In this document: piece by piece, positions 8,410 to 16,694 of the stretch
Layout of the letters: each line of letters begins with the position of its first letter
Position numbering within the stretch: position 1 is the first letter of the stretch
From: Flaviaesturariibacter aridisoli
GTDB lineage: Bacteria > Bacteroidota > Bacteroidia > Chitinophagales > Chitinophagaceae
Assembly (NCBI RefSeq): GCF_004343705.1
Contig: NZ_SKFH01000014.1
Coordinates: 1 to 64,000 of the forward strand
Reading direction: 5' to 3'
Length of the DNA stretch: 64,000 bases
The notes under the pieces: model-generated
Databases searched by the model: none
What the model was told of the DNA's origin: nothing
The model's input: only the letters and a program-made list of their open reading frames with translations
Program-made: the position numbers and the translations under genes

Positions 8410-9675
8410 TCAGATCATTTCGCTGCCGAAGTAGCGGTGTAGCGCCACGGGCACGCGGATGCCGTTTTCGTCCTGGTTGTTTTCCAGCAGGGCGGCCAGG
8501 ATGCGGGGCAGCGCCAGCGAGGAGCCGTTGAGCGAATGCAGCAGCTGCGTTTTGCCGTCTTCCTTGAAGCGTGCCTTCATGCGGTTCGTCTGGTAGGTCT
8601 CGAAGTTCGATACCGAGCTTACCTCCAGCCATTTTTCCTGGGCGGCGCTCCACACCTCGAAGTCGTAGGTGAGGGCCGAGGCGAAGCTCATATCGCCGCC
8701 GCACAGCCGCAGGATGCGGTAGGGCAGCTCCAGCGACTGCACCAGCTTTTCCACGTGCGCCACCATTTCTTCGAGGATTTCGTACGACCGCGACGGGTGC
8801 ACCAGCTGCACGATCTCTACCTTGTCGAACTGGTGCAGGCGGTTGAGGCCGCGCACATGGGCGCCATAGGAGCCGGCCTCGCGGCGGAAGCAGGGCGTGT
8901 AGGCCGTCATCTTCACCGGGAGCTCGGTTTCTTTCAGGATCGTGTCGCGGTAGATATTGGTCAGCGGCACTTCCGAGGTCGGAATGAGATACAGGTTGTC
9001 CACCGTGGAATGATACATCTGGCCTTCCTTGTCGGGCAGTTGGCCGGTGCCGAGTGCCGATGCCTCGTTCACCATCAGCGGCGCCATGTACTCGGTGTAG
9101 CCGGCGGCGGTGTTGAAGTCGAGGAAGTATTGAATGAGCGCGCGCTGCAGTTTCGCCCCCTTCCCTTTATAAAACGGAAAGCCCGAGCCGGTGACCTTGT
9201 TCCCCAACTCGAAGTCGATGAGGTCGTAGCGTTTGGCGAGCTCCCAGTGGGGCACGGCCCCGGTGGGCAGCTCGGGCTTTGAGCCGCCTTCGCGCACGGT
9301 TACGTTTTCTTCGGGCGTCTTTCCCGGCGGCACGAGCTCGGACGGAAGGTTCGGCAGTTTTAATTGGAGCTGGTGAATTTTCGAATTAAGTTCATTGGCC
9401 TCTGCTTCAAAGCCGGGAATCTGGGCCTTATGAAATGAAGTTTGAATTTTATTCTTTTGGAAATCAACTTCGTTTCCAGATGTTTTAAGTATACCCAGTT
9501 CTTTTGAAAGTCTTTTTAATTCACCTTGAGCGCGCTCAAGCAATAATTTGCATTGGCGGCGATCCTCGTCCAATTCGAGAATTTCGTTAATTATATCTGC
9601 AGCATCAAAATGTTTGATTTTGAGACGCTCGATTACTAATTCTGGATTTTTACGTATAAAATCGATCTCTACCAT
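8410..9675 (-). CDS. serS: Seryl-tRNA synthetase
   Basis: This 421-residue class II synthetase charges tRNA-Ser with serine. Residues 1-105 form the N-terminal helical arm that grips the long variable arm of tRNA-Ser. The catalytic domain follows, with motif 2 as PCFRREAGSYG near residue 265 and motif 3 as NGSSLALPRILAALLE near residue 383. The start at 9675 is supported by a TATCTTTG promoter box at 9695-9702. The first 300 or so bases of the gene are strikingly A+T-rich and use codons unlike the rest (20 of 60 bases are G/C in 9421-9480), while the protein is a normal SerRS; see findings. Confidence 0.97.
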   Translation of the reverse strand: MVEIDFIRKNPELVIERLKIKHFDAADIINEILELDEDRRQCKLLLERAQGELKRLSKELGILKTSGNEVDFQKNKIQTSFHKAQIPGFEAEANELNSKIHQLQLKLPNLPSELVPPGKTPEENVTVREGGSKPELPTGAVPHWELAKRYDLIDFELGNKVTGSGFPFYKGKGAKLQRALIQYFLDFNTAAGYTEYMAPLMVNEASALGTGQLPDKEGQMYHSTVDNLYLIPTSEVPLTNIYRDTILKETELPVKMTAYTPCFRREAGSYGAHVRGLNRLHQFDKVEIVQLVHPSRSYEILEEMVAHVEKLVQSLELPYRILRLCGGDMSFASALTYDFEVWSAAQEKWLEVSSVSNFETYQTNRMKARFKEDGKTQLLHSLNGSSLALPRILAALLENNQDENGIRVPVALHRYFGSEMI

Positions 9676-9694
9676 TTTATCATATTGAAGGCTT

Positions 9695-9702
9695 CAAAGA
9701 TA
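9695..9702 (-). promoter_or_regulatory. Promoter -7 box for serS
   Basis: TATCTTTG on the minus strand matches the Bacteroidota -7 consensus TAnnTTTG; 19 bases separate it from the serS start. No convincing -33 element was seen. Confidence 0.6.
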
Positions 9703-9769
9703 AGCGAGCGAAGGGGTTTCGGTTTTTAGGTTAAGATGGAGGACGGTAAAGAAGGTTTTTCACCGCTAA

Positions 9770-10100
9770 GAAGCTGTCTAAAATTAAGTGGTTGATTACC
9801 TGGTGGTACGTGCTGCCTCGAAGAGGCGGCATATCGGTAGCCCCGGGTGCAACCCGGGTTACCGATATGCCGGAGCAACAAGGCGCGCACAGTAGGGGCG
9901 CCACTATATCCCGGGGCTTAAGCCCCCGGGAGGCCCGTTCTCCGCGATGGCACCACTACCGGGTGCGCTGTTCAACTACACGTAGTTAATTCCGGGTTTC
10001 ACCCAGAGCCTGTCCCGCAGCGGCGGGAACTATCGATATTCCGTCTCTGTGGGACGGTTCGCTACTAATGCACTTTCAACGACTTATTTTAGACAGCCTC
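9770..10100. mobile_element. MITE-like element with 25-bp terminal inverted repeats
   Basis: The left end 9770-9795 (GAAGCTGTCTAAAAT...) and right end 10076-10100 (complement GAGGCTGTCTAAAAT...) match over 25-26 bases with two substitutions and one indel. The flanks read TAA on both sides, consistent with a 3-bp target duplication as made by some IS5-family elements. The 331-bp interior has no believable gene. It holds several palindromes, such as CCCCGGGT-gca-ACCCGGG inside a longer stem with GGCATATCGGTA/TACCGATATGCC, and CCCGGGGCTTAAGCCCC. It is probably a non-autonomous element mobilised by a transposase elsewhere. Confidence 0.7.
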
Positions 10101-10234
10101 TAAGAAAAGAAGTGAGTAGGCACTTCGCTAAGATTATAAATGAAACTGTCAAAGGCAGGTCCATTTTGTTTTCCCTTTGCGTATCCACTTCTTTTCTTCT
10201 TCTCTTCGCGGTTCCGACCCTTCTTTTACTTAAT

Positions 10235-10242
10235 TACCTTTG
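10235..10242 (+). promoter_or_regulatory. Promoter -7 box four bases from a start codon
   Basis: TACCTTTG fits TAnnTTTG exactly and is followed by CCGC and the ATG at 10247. Transcription would begin at or next to the start codon, giving a leaderless mRNA. Confidence 0.6.
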
Positions 10243-10246
10243 CCGC

Positions 10247-10597
10247 ATGGACATGAAGGACGACGTGCAGATCCGGTGGTGGAAGCTTGAGGAAAAGCTG
10301 ATGGGACGCTTTGAAAAAAAGCCCGACGTGGAGAGCGTACTGTTCCTGATCGGTATCCAGGAGCTGGGCGACATCCGCCAGAAGTTCTCCAAGGAGCAGA
10401 AGCAGGACCTGATGCACGTGGCCATCTGCACCGTGCTGGCGCCGAGCGGCTACTTCGAGCTGGCCGGCGCCGACGCCGAAGGCTGGCCCCACTTCCGGCA
10501 GCTGAAGCCCATGCCCAACCTGATGCCCCACGAGCAGGAGGCCTTCCTGAAAGATCATATCCTGTTGTATTTTCAGAATACGGGGTTCCTGGACTAG
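10247..10597 (+). CDS. Conserved hypothetical protein, small soluble
   Basis: This 116-residue protein begins MDMKDDVQIRWWKLEEKL. I do not recognise a named domain. It has an amphipathic N-terminal helix, then VLFLIGIQELGDIRQKFSKEQK and a C-terminal LKDHILLYFQNTG. There is no signal peptide or membrane segment, so it is probably cytoplasmic. The start at 10247 was chosen because the TACCTTTG box lies just upstream; the longer in-frame reading begins inside the MITE-like element. A copy of the CCTTCCC/GGATGGG repeat begins immediately after the stop codon. Confidence 0.75.
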   Translation: MDMKDDVQIRWWKLEEKLMGRFEKKPDVESVLFLIGIQELGDIRQKFSKEQKQDLMHVAICTVLAPSGYFELAGADAEGWPHFRQLKPMPNLMPHEQEAFLKDHILLYFQNTGFLD

Positions 10598-10599
10598 GG

Positions 10600-10647
10600 C
10601 CATCCCCGGCCGGACCCATCCCCGGCCCTTCCCAAAGGGAAGGGAGT
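10600..10647. repeat. CCTTCCC/GGATGGG repeat family, copy 2
   Basis: CCATCCCCGG and CCCATCCCCGG precede the palindrome CCCTTCCC-aaa-GGGAAGGG. It is in the reverse orientation compared with copy 1 and sits between the stop at 10597 and the cyclophilin gene. Confidence 0.75.
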
Positions 10648-10674
10648 ATGCCTCCAAAGTTGCTAATTTGGCGT

Positions 10675-11388
10675 ATGCATTCACGATTGACGCTTCACGC
10701 CGCACGAATCCTGCTGCTCCTCTTCCTTTCCCTTTCGGCTGCCGCCCAGCCATCCGTTAAGCTGCGCCCGCGCGATTACCGCCGCGACGTGGAGCTCGTT
10801 ACTACCGAAGGCACCATCCGGCTCCGCCTCAGCGACTCCACACCCCTGCACCGCGACAACTTCCTGCGGCTCGTGAAGAGCGGCTATTTCGATAGTGTAT
10901 TGTTTCACCGCGTTATCCGGGGCTTTATGATCCAGGGCGGCGACCCCGACAGCCGGCGGGCCGCAGCGGGCCAGAAGCTGGGTGAGGGCGGGCCGGCCTA
11001 CGGCATCCCGGCCGAGCTGCGTGCTACGCTCTTTCACCGCAAAGGCGCGCTGGCGGCGGCCCGCGAAGGCGACGCCATCAACCCGCTGCGCTACTCCAGC
11101 GCCAGCCAGTTTTACATCGTCCAGGGACGCACCTTCACCGATCCGCAAATGGACTCCATTGAACGGACGCGCCTGCAGGACCGCAAGATTTCCCCCGAGC
11201 GCCGCGCCGTCTACCGCGCTACCGGCGGCACACCGCAGCTCGATGGCAACTATACGGTATTTGGCGAAGTGGTGAAGGGGCTCGACGTGGTCGACCGGAT
11301 CGCCGCCGCCGACGTCAGCAGCGACCCGCCGAACCGGCCGGTGCAGGATGTGCGGATCATTACCGCAAGACTGGTCCGCCGCCGCTGA
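10675..11388 (+). CDS. Secreted cyclophilin-type peptidyl-prolyl isomerase
   Basis: This 237-residue protein starts at 10675 with a hydrophobic signal peptide ending near SAAAQP. The cyclophilin domain includes [28 protein letters not shown] and a late [18 protein letters not shown], so the protein should catalyse cis-trans isomerisation of prolyl bonds in the periplasm. A 25-residue charged insertion around [17 protein letters not shown] is common in Bacteroidota relatives. The first codons (CACGATTGACGCTTCACGC) resemble the word repeats seen in spacers, so the signal peptide may have been built partly from such a repeat. Its 3' spacer is a word-repeat hairpin. Confidence 0.88.
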   Translation: MHSRLTLHAARILLLLFLSLSAAAQPSVKLRPRDYRRDVELVTTEGTIRLRLSDSTPLHRDNFLRLVKSGYFDSVLFHRVIRGFMIQGGDPDSRRAAAGQKLGEGGPAYGIPAELRATLFHRKGALAAAREGDAINPLRYSSASQFYIVQGRTFTDPQMDSIERTRLQDRKISPERRAVYRATGGTPQLDGNYTVFGEVVKGLDVVDRIAAADVSSDPPNRPVQDVRIITARLVRRR

Positions 11389-11410
11389 AGCAGGTGGGAG
11401 CCCGGATGTT

Positions 11411-11503
11411 TAGTTGGTGGTTTGTTGCTGGTGGTTTCGGCATGCGCGGCAAAAAGCGGCGGGCGTCAATCAACCACAAACCACCAACTACAAACTACAA
11501 ACT
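11411..11503. repeat. Word-repeat hairpin (TTGGTGGTTTG type)
   Basis: Left arm 11411-11436 (AGTTGGTGGTTTGTTG) is complementary to right arm 11470-11503 (CAACCACAAACCACCAACT, then further ACAAACT words). The loop of about 33 bp has no gene. It lies between the cyclophilin stop and gcvH. A single arm of the same word type occurs at 45021-45062. Confidence 0.85.
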
Positions 11504-11534
11504 GCTTTATATTGCAGTCCTTAATCTTGTTATC

Positions 11535-11912
11535 ATGAACTTTCCCGAGAACGTACGTTACACCAAGGACCACGAGTGGGTCCGCATTGAAGGAGATGAG
11601 GCTATTGTGGGCATTACCGATTTTGCGCAGCGCGAGCTGGGCGACATTGTGTACGTAGAAGTGGAGACCGTGGGCCAGCCCCTGACGGAGGGTACCGTTT
11701 TCGGCACCGTGGAAGCGGTGAAAACCGTGTCGGACCTGTACCTGCCGGTGAGCGGTACCATTCTCGAGCTGAACCCCAAGCTGGCCGCCAACCCCGAGCT
11801 GGTCAACACCGATCCCTATGGCGAAGGCTGGATGGTGCGCATGCGCCTCGACGATGCCGCCGCGGCAGCCGGCCTCATGGACGCTTCCGCATACCAGTCT
11901 CTTGTCGGCTGA
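11535..11912 (+). CDS. gcvH: Glycine cleavage system H protein
   Basis: This 125-residue H protein carries the lipoyl group that shuttles the aminomethyl intermediate of glycine between the P, T and L proteins. The start [16 protein letters not shown] is typical. The lipoylated lysine is in [13 protein letters not shown] near residue 64, and the C-terminal [10 protein letters not shown] matches the family. An upstream in-frame extension is repeat sequence and was rejected. The other glycine cleavage genes are not in this window. Confidence 0.96.
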   Translation: MNFPENVRYTKDHEWVRIEGDEAIVGITDFAQRELGDIVYVEVETVGQPLTEGTVFGTVEAVKTVSDLYLPVSGTILELNPKLAANPELVNTDPYGEGWMVRMRLDDAAAAAGLMDASAYQSLVG

Positions 11913-11984
11913 TAAATCCGTTTCTTTTCCTCTTCCGTATATGATGCAGGGAATTTGTAAATCAAATGTACCGGTAACCAACTT

Positions 11985-12521
11985 TTGAGCGCCAAGACCA
12001 CATACCAGGAAGGCGAGCTGGTAAGCCTGTTGCGTGCCAAGGACAACGCGGCTTTCAGCTACCTCTACGACCACTATGCCGGTGCCCTGATGGGCATTGT
12101 GAAGGGCGTGGTGGGCGAAGAGGACCTGGCCGAGGACGTGGTGCAGGAGGTGTTTGTCAGTATCTGGCGGAAGATCGATTCCTACGATTCCGAAAAGGGA
12201 CGGCTCTTTACGTGGATGCTCAACATCGCCCGGAACGCGGCCATCGACAAGGTGCGCTCGAAAGGCTACCAGCAGAGTCTGCGTCAGCAATCGCTCGACG
12301 GGGCCGAGCACATCGCCCCGGCGGTGCGGCCAACCGGCGACGATATCGGGCTCCGCAGGGTGCTCGGGCGGCTGAAGCAAGAGCAACGGCAACTGATCGA
12401 CCTGTCCTACTACCAGGGCTTCACCCACGACCAGATTGCCAAAGCGCTCAACATCCCGCTGGGAACGGTCAAAACGCGGCTGCGCAGCGCCTTGAGTCAA
12501 CTGCGTACCTTATTAAAGTAA
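11985..12521 (+). CDS. ECF-type RNA polymerase sigma factor
   Basis: This 178-residue sigma-70 family factor of the ECF group, close to SigK-type members, starts at TTG 11985. Region 2 lies around residues 20-90 with DLAEDVVQEVFVSIWRK and FTWMLNIARNAAID. Region 4 lies near the C-terminus with LDLSYYQG-type and HDQIAKALNIPLGTVKTRL helix-turn-helix sequence. It ends directly against the next gene: its TAA is at 12519-12521 and the anti-sigma start is 12522. The two are therefore almost certainly translated from one mRNA and function as a regulatory pair. Confidence 0.93.
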   Translation: MSAKTTYQEGELVSLLRAKDNAAFSYLYDHYAGALMGIVKGVVGEEDLAEDVVQEVFVSIWRKIDSYDSEKGRLFTWMLNIARNAAIDKVRSKGYQQSLRQQSLDGAEHIAPAVRPTGDDIGLRRVLGRLKQEQRQLIDLSYYQGFTHDQIAKALNIPLGTVKTRLRSALSQLRTLLK

Positions 12522-13337
12522 TTGAACACGTTGAACATAAAGGAATACATATCGTCCGGGATCATTGAAAGCTACGTGCTGGGCCTTGCCTCCGATGCGG
12601 AACGGCAGGAGTTTGAAGCGCTGTGCCGCCAATACCCCGAGCTGGCGCAAGCCCGCAGCCGCTTCGAGCAGGCGCTCGAAGCGGAACTGCTGGCCGATGC
12701 CCCGGCGGCGCCGGTATTCCTGAAGGAGCGCGTGCTGTCGGCCCTCAGCGCCGAAGCAGCCGCGCCCCCCGCAGCCGTACCCCTGCAACGCCCGGCGCAG
12801 GTGCGGCCCATCAACCCCTGGAAGTGGGCCGCCGCCGCCTGTGCCCTGCTCGCCGCCGGCGCCCTGTGGTGGGCCGTCAGCACCAGCCGCCGCAACGACA
12901 ACCTCCAGGCCGGCACCGCCAGCACCGGTAGTGCCGACTCGCTCCGCCAGCAGCTCGACGCCACCCGCGGCGAGCTGGCCGAGCTGAAACGCGAAGCCGA
13001 TATGCTCCGCAATCCCAATCTCAAGATGACCGCGTTGCAGAGCGTGCCCACGGCACCCACCCGCTCGCATGTGACGGTGATGTGGGATACCACCTCCAAG
13101 GACGTCTACCTGATGATCCAGAACCTGCCCGCACCGGCCTCCGGCAAGCAGTACCAGCTCTGGGCCCTCATCGACAAAAAACCGGTCGACCTCGGCGTGT
13201 TTGAGCTCCGCCAGGACAAGCTCATGGTCAAGATGAAAAACGTGCAGAACGCACAGGCGTTTGCCATCACCCTCGAGCCCAAAGGCGGCAGCGAGGCGCC
13301 CACTCTGCAGAACATGTACGTGTACGGCGAGTTGTAA
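12522..13337 (+). CDS. RskA-like anti-sigma factor
   Basis: This 271-residue single-pass membrane protein should hold the adjacent ECF sigma factor inactive. The cytoplasmic N-terminal part (about 1-105) starts at TTG 12522 with LNIKEYISSGIIESYVLG. A membrane segment follows (WKWAAAACALLAAGALWW, about 106-123), then a coiled region (LRQQLDATRGELAELKREA). The C-terminal RskA domain (about 175-271) contains WDTTSKDVYLMIQNLP and YQLWALIDKKPVDLGVF. No zinc-binding HxxxCxxC motif is present. Signal sensing by the external domain is inferred from the family. Confidence 0.88.
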   Translation: MNTLNIKEYISSGIIESYVLGLASDAERQEFEALCRQYPELAQARSRFEQALEAELLADAPAAPVFLKERVLSALSAEAAAPPAAVPLQRPAQVRPINPWKWAAAACALLAAGALWWAVSTSRRNDNLQAGTASTGSADSLRQQLDATRGELAELKREADMLRNPNLKMTALQSVPTAPTRSHVTVMWDTTSKDVYLMIQNLPAPASGKQYQLWALIDKKPVDLGVFELRQDKLMVKMKNVQNAQAFAITLEPKGGSEAPTLQNMYVYGEL

Positions 13338-13348
13338 TTCAAGTAGTT

Positions 13349-13430
13349 AAGTCGGAAGTCGGAAGTGCTGCATTGTTCATCAGGCCTCAAAATCGCTTCA
13401 TCCTTGCTTCCGACGTCACACTTCCGACTT
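13349..13430. repeat. Word-repeat hairpin (GTCGGAA type)
   Basis: Left arm 13349-13366 (AAGTCGGAAGTCGGAAGT) pairs with right arm 13407-13430 (CTTCCGAC...CACTTCCGACTT). The loop is about 40 bp. It follows the anti-sigma factor stop. Confidence 0.85.
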
Positions 13431-13526
13431 TCAAACTTTTTTCGCAAAAGCAAACCGGGCGCAGCCTGCGCACGTATTTATTACTGATCTCCTCTGTGGC
13501 GAATGGAGTGATCTCATAGTTGGTTT

Positions 13527-13559
13527 AAAAAGGGCTTTTTCTAAGGCCCTTTTCCTTTT
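13527..13559 (+). terminator. Terminator upstream of the VanZ-like gene
   Basis: AAAAGGGC and GCCCTTTT form an 8-bp stem around TTTTTCTAAG, followed by CCTTTT. It separates the sigma/anti-sigma operon from the VanZ-like gene. Confidence 0.7.
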
Positions 13560-13569
13560 AGCTTGCAGC

Positions 13570-13944
13570 ATGCCTTCCCGCCCCCTGCGCGCCGCCATCG
13601 CGGCCGTTTATTTCCTGACCTGCTGTTACCTGTTTTTCCTGCCCGGCAACGACCTTCCCAAAGAAGACTGGCTCGACAAGATCTATTTCGACAAGTGGGT
13701 CCACGTAGGACTCTTCACCGTAATGGCGTTCCTGCTGTGCTGGGCCGGCCTGGCGGCGGGGCCCAGGCAGGTATTATGGGTGGCAGTACTGTGTATTGGG
13801 TATGGATTGGCGGTGGAAGCGATCCAGGGCCTTTGGGTGGCCAACCGCTCGGCGGATGTGCTTGACTTTCTCAGCGACAGCCTGGGTGTGTTTGCGGGCC
13901 TGGCGCTTTGGCGGAGAGGGGGTAAAAAAAGTAAACCCCTGTAG
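13570..13944 (+). CDS. VanZ-like membrane protein
   Basis: This 124-residue protein has four hydrophobic segments (about 8-25, 45-62, 66-85 and 97-113). It contains the VanZ-like signature: FLPGNDLPK, DKWVHVGLFTVMAFLL and YGLAVEAIQG with DVLDFLSDSLGVFAG. VanZ-domain proteins are inner-membrane proteins of unknown mechanism, named after a teicoplanin-resistance accessory gene; resistance should not be inferred here. The N-terminus MPSRPLRAAIAAVYF is preceded by no ribosome-binding sequence, as usual in this phylum. Confidence 0.85.
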   Translation: MPSRPLRAAIAAVYFLTCCYLFFLPGNDLPKEDWLDKIYFDKWVHVGLFTVMAFLLCWAGLAAGPRQVLWVAVLCIGYGLAVEAIQGLWVANRSADVLDFLSDSLGVFAGLALWRRGGKKSKPL

Positions 13945-13954
13945 AAACAGGGGT
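13924..13954 (-). terminator. Minus-strand terminator with no obvious gene in front
   Basis: On the minus strand ACCCCTGT-ttct-ACAGGGGT is followed by a T run (the seven A at 13924-13930). The nearest upstream minus-strand gene, prfA, ends 317 bp away and has its own hairpin. It is preceded by GTTAGTTTTGGTT, also found before the terminator at 20635. It may end a small RNA or simply serve convergent transcription at the VanZ-like gene. Confidence 0.65.
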
Positions 13955-14200
13955 CGCAACCAAAACTAACTGCTTATGAGAAAATTGACTGCTTATGTGA
14001 GAAAGTCGTAAATGTCTAACGCAAAATTGTTGCCAGTTATTAGGAGCCTGATGTTAATCGTTTGTCAATGCGCTCTGTTCTTCTGCGGATGGGCTCATAA
14101 CGACCGACATCACTCTAATAGAAAATATGATGCCAGTTTTTCAACTGCCGGCGCAGCGAAATGTTAAAGCGTCTGCGGGGCGGTCCTTCCCCATCTCTTC
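13955..14200. other. Spacer with no recognised gene
   Basis: This stretch is less G+C-rich than its surroundings and holds no ORF of normal codon use. An 11-codon frame starts at ATG 13976 but has no support. A minus-strand small RNA ending at 13924 is possible but no promoter box was found. Confidence 0.4.
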
Positions 14201-14238
14201 AACAAAAATGGGCCGCTGAATCCACAGAAGCCCATCCT
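14201..14238 (-). terminator. Probable prfA terminator
   Basis: On the minus strand ATGGGC and GCCCAT, separated by 16 bases, are followed by TTTTTGTT, about 35 bases after the prfA stop. Confidence 0.5.
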
Positions 14239-14270
14239 TGTATGACGCTTAGGTACAATCACTTAGCTCG

Positions 14271-15338
14271 CTAATTGGACTGGTTGACCATCTTTTCGGC
14301 GTTCTCTGTAAACTGCAGTTTATCGATGAGTTCCTGGATGCCGCCGTTGAGCACTTCCTGTAAATTATAGAGTGTCAGCCCGATCCGGTGGTCGGTGACA
14401 CGGCCTTGCGGAAAGTTGTAAGTGCGGATCTTGGCCGAGCGGTCACCGCTGCTCACAAGGCTCTTTCGGTGCCGCGAGATCTCTTCTTCCTGCTTGCGCA
14501 CCTGCTCTTCGTACAACCGCGTGCGGAGCATCTGCATCGCCTTCTCGCGGTTGCCGAGCTGTGTGCGCTCCGTCTGGCAGATCACCACCGTGCCCGTGGG
14601 CAGGTGGGTGAGCAATACTTTCGTTTCCACCTTGTTTACGTTCTGGCCACCGGCGCCGCCCGAGCGGGCCGTTTCCATCTTCACATCGCTTTCTCTCAGT
14701 TCGAAGTCGATCTCTTCGGCTTCCGGCATCACGGCCACCGTGGCGGCAGAAGTATGCACACGGCCCTGGGTTTCGGTGGCCGGTACCCGCTGCACGCGGT
14801 GCACACCGCTCTCGAACTTGAGGGTGCCGTACACATCGTCGCCGGTCACTTCGATCTGGATCTCTTTATACCCCCCAACCGTTCCTTCCGTTTCCGACAA
14901 AATGGCGGTGCGGAAGCCGTGCTGCTCGCAATATTTCAGGTACATGCGGGCCAGGTCGCCGGCAAAAAGGGAGGCTTCGTCGCCGCCGGTGCCGGCGCGG
15001 ATCTCGATGATGGCGTTCTTCTCGTCCTGCGGGTCTTTGGGAATGAGCATCTGGCGGATGGAAGCTTCCATCTGCTGCTGACGCTCCTCGGTAGCAGGCA
15101 GCTCTTCTTTGGCCAGATCGCGCATCTCTTCGTCGGAGCCGCTGAGGGCTTCGCGGTAAAAGGCGATGTCTTCCAGCACCTTGCGGTACTCGTTGTAGGC
15201 GTTGACGATCTTTTCCAGGCTGCGGTATTCCTTGCTGAGCGCTCCGAACTGCTTGCTGTCGGCAATGATCTCCGGGTTGGTCAGCGCGACACCGATGTCC
15301 TGGAAGCGGGCGTGGATGGCTTCGAGTTTGTCGAGCAT
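14271..15338 (-). CDS. prfA: Peptide chain release factor 1
   Basis: This 355-residue class I release factor recognises UAA and UAG in the ribosomal A site and triggers peptidyl-tRNA hydrolysis. The GGQ motif is present in [16 protein letters not shown] near residue 230. The decoding region reads [19 protein letters not shown], with the PAT tripeptide in the RF1-type recognition loop, which separates it from RF2. The start at 15338 gives [21 protein letters not shown] box lies only seven bases upstream, so the mRNA may have almost no leader. It is divergent from the amidohydrolase gene. Confidence 0.96.
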   Translation of the reverse strand: MLDKLEAIHARFQDIGVALTNPEIIADSKQFGALSKEYRSLEKIVNAYNEYRKVLEDIAFYREALSGSDEEMRDLAKEELPATEERQQQMEASIRQMLIPKDPQDEKNAIIEIRAGTGGDEASLFAGDLARMYLKYCEQHGFRTAILSETEGTVGGYKEIQIEVTGDDVYGTLKFESGVHRVQRVPATETQGRVHTSAATVAVMPEAEEIDFELRESDVKMETARSGGAGGQNVNKVETKVLLTHLPTGTVVICQTERTQLGNREKAMQMLRTRLYEEQVRKQEEEISRHRKSLVSSGDRSAKIRTYNFPQGRVTDHRIGLTLYNLQEVLNGGIQELIDKLQFTENAEKMVNQSN

Positions 15339-15345
15339 AGGGCGG

Positions 15346-15353
15346 CAAAGGTA
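15346..15353 (-). promoter_or_regulatory. Promoter -7 box for prfA
   Basis: TACCTTTG on the minus strand matches TAnnTTTG; seven bases separate it from the prfA start. Confidence 0.65.
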
Positions 15354-15447
15354 CGGAAACGTGAGGCGTGACCCGTGAACCGTGCGCACGCAAATCGCCG
15401 TATCAGTGCAATTGGCGTCAGCGCTCAGGGCTCACGCTGCCCGATGT

Positions 15448-15455
15448 TACCTTCG
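15448..15455 (+). promoter_or_regulatory. Promoter -7 box for the amidohydrolase gene
   Basis: TACCTTCG (one mismatch to TAnnTTTG) is followed by GCCC and the ATG at 15460. Confidence 0.5.
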
Positions 15456-15459
15456 GCCC

Positions 15460-16605
15460 ATGTCCCACCGCAAGATCCAAGCTGCCCGCCTGTTCGATGG
15501 CACCCGTTTTCAGGAAGACAAAGTGCTCATCGTTGCCGCCGACGGCGCTATCGAGGCCATCGTGCCTGCTGACGAAGCGACCGATGCAGAAATGCTCGAC
15601 GGCATCCTTACCCCGGGTTTTATCAACTGCCATTGCCACCTGGAGCTGTCGCACATGAAGGGGCAGATTCCCGAAGGCACCGGGCTGGTGGATTTTGTGC
15701 TCCGGGTCATTTCGGGCCGCAACGAGCGCGCGGCCAACATCCCGTCGGCGATCGCCGCGGCCGCCGAAGAGATGTGGCACAACGGCATCATGGCCGTGGG
15801 CGACATCTCCAATACGGCCGACACAGCTGCCCGGAAGCGCGGCGACAAGCTCGTTTACTACAACTTCGTGGAAGTGCTGGGCTGGGCGCCCGCGGGCGCC
15901 GAGGCAAGCTATGAGCGGGCGCTCCGTGTGCTGGAAGACTTTGCCGGCTGCGGACCGGCCACGCTGGTGCCGCACGCTTCCTATACCGTTTCCGACGCGC
16001 TCTGGCACCTGCTCCGGCCGCATTTCCCGGGGCATACGATCTCGGTGCACAACCAGGAAACACCCGACGAGGACGAATTCATTGCCAATGGCAGCGGCGC
16101 CTTTGTAGGCCTGTACGAAAAGCTGAAGGTCAACAACACACACCACGAGCCGAAGGGTGTCAGCAGCCTGCGCTCGTATTTCGATAAGCTCGAAGGAGCG
16201 GCGCGCCGCCTGCTGGTGCACAATACCTTTATTCCTGAAGACGACCTGCATTACGCACTCGGTTCGACGGCGGCCGGCAGCACGTACTTCTGCCTCTGCA
16301 TCAACGCCAACCTGTATATCGAAAACAAGGTGCCTCCCGTAGAACTACTGCGCCGCAGCGGCGCGCCGATCGTGCTGGGCACCGACTCGCTGGCCTCCAA
16401 CTGGCAGCTCGGCATCCATGAAGAAATGCGGTCGGTGCGGAAACACTTTCCGGGGGTGCCGCTCGAAGAGCTGTTGCAATGGGCCACGCTGAATGGCGCC
16501 CGAGCCTTGCAGATGGAGAACGAGCTCGGGTCTTTCGAGAAAGGCAAGAAGCCCGGTGTGCTGCTGCTGCAGGAATCCGATTGGAGCGTCCGTCGTATCG
16601 TGTAG
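15460..16605 (+). CDS. Amidohydrolase-superfamily deaminase
   Basis: This 381-residue metal-dependent hydrolase has the metal-binding HCHLELSH sequence near residue 58 (the HxH pair), VHNQETPDE near residue 200, VHNTFI near residue 252 and LGTDSLASN near residue 306, which supplies the final aspartate. This set fits the deaminase branch that includes S-adenosylhomocysteine deaminase, SsnA-type enzymes and aminodeoxyfutalosine deaminase. A role in the futalosine route to menaquinone is possible but no other mqn gene is present here, so the substrate stays open. The start at 15460 is set by the TACCTTCG box. Confidence 0.85.
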   Translation: MSHRKIQAARLFDGTRFQEDKVLIVAADGAIEAIVPADEATDAEMLDGILTPGFINCHCHLELSHMKGQIPEGTGLVDFVLRVISGRNERAANIPSAIAAAAEEMWHNGIMAVGDISNTADTAARKRGDKLVYYNFVEVLGWAPAGAEASYERALRVLEDFAGCGPATLVPHASYTVSDALWHLLRPHFPGHTISVHNQETPDEDEFIANGSGAFVGLYEKLKVNNTHHEPKGVSSLRSYFDKLEGAARRLLVHNTFIPEDDLHYALGSTAAGSTYFCLCINANLYIENKVPPVELLRRSGAPIVLGTDSLASNWQLGIHEEMRSVRKHFPGVPLEELLQWATLNGARALQMENELGSFEKGKKPGVLLLQESDWSVRRIV

Positions 16606-16663
16606 AATTCCAGGAGTAAGGACATCACAACTGATCTTCATAAACCCGCGTGTTCCGCCTGCA

Positions 16664-16691
16664 GTCCCGAGGCTTCGGGACAGCGTTCTTT
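16664..16691 (+). terminator. Terminator after the amidohydrolase gene
   Basis: GTCCCGA and TCGGGAC form a stem around GGCT, followed by AGCGTTCTTTTTC, about 60 bases after the stop. Confidence 0.6.
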
Positions 16692-16694
16692 TTC

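Noticed and set aside
9792-9989. 65-residue ORF inside the MITE-like element
   Set aside because: It spans palindromes and shows no protein-like features; not a transposase.
13976-14011. 11-codon ORF (MRKLTAYVRKS)
   Set aside because: Too short, no promoter or conservation evidence; could be a leader peptide but nothing follows in the right direction.
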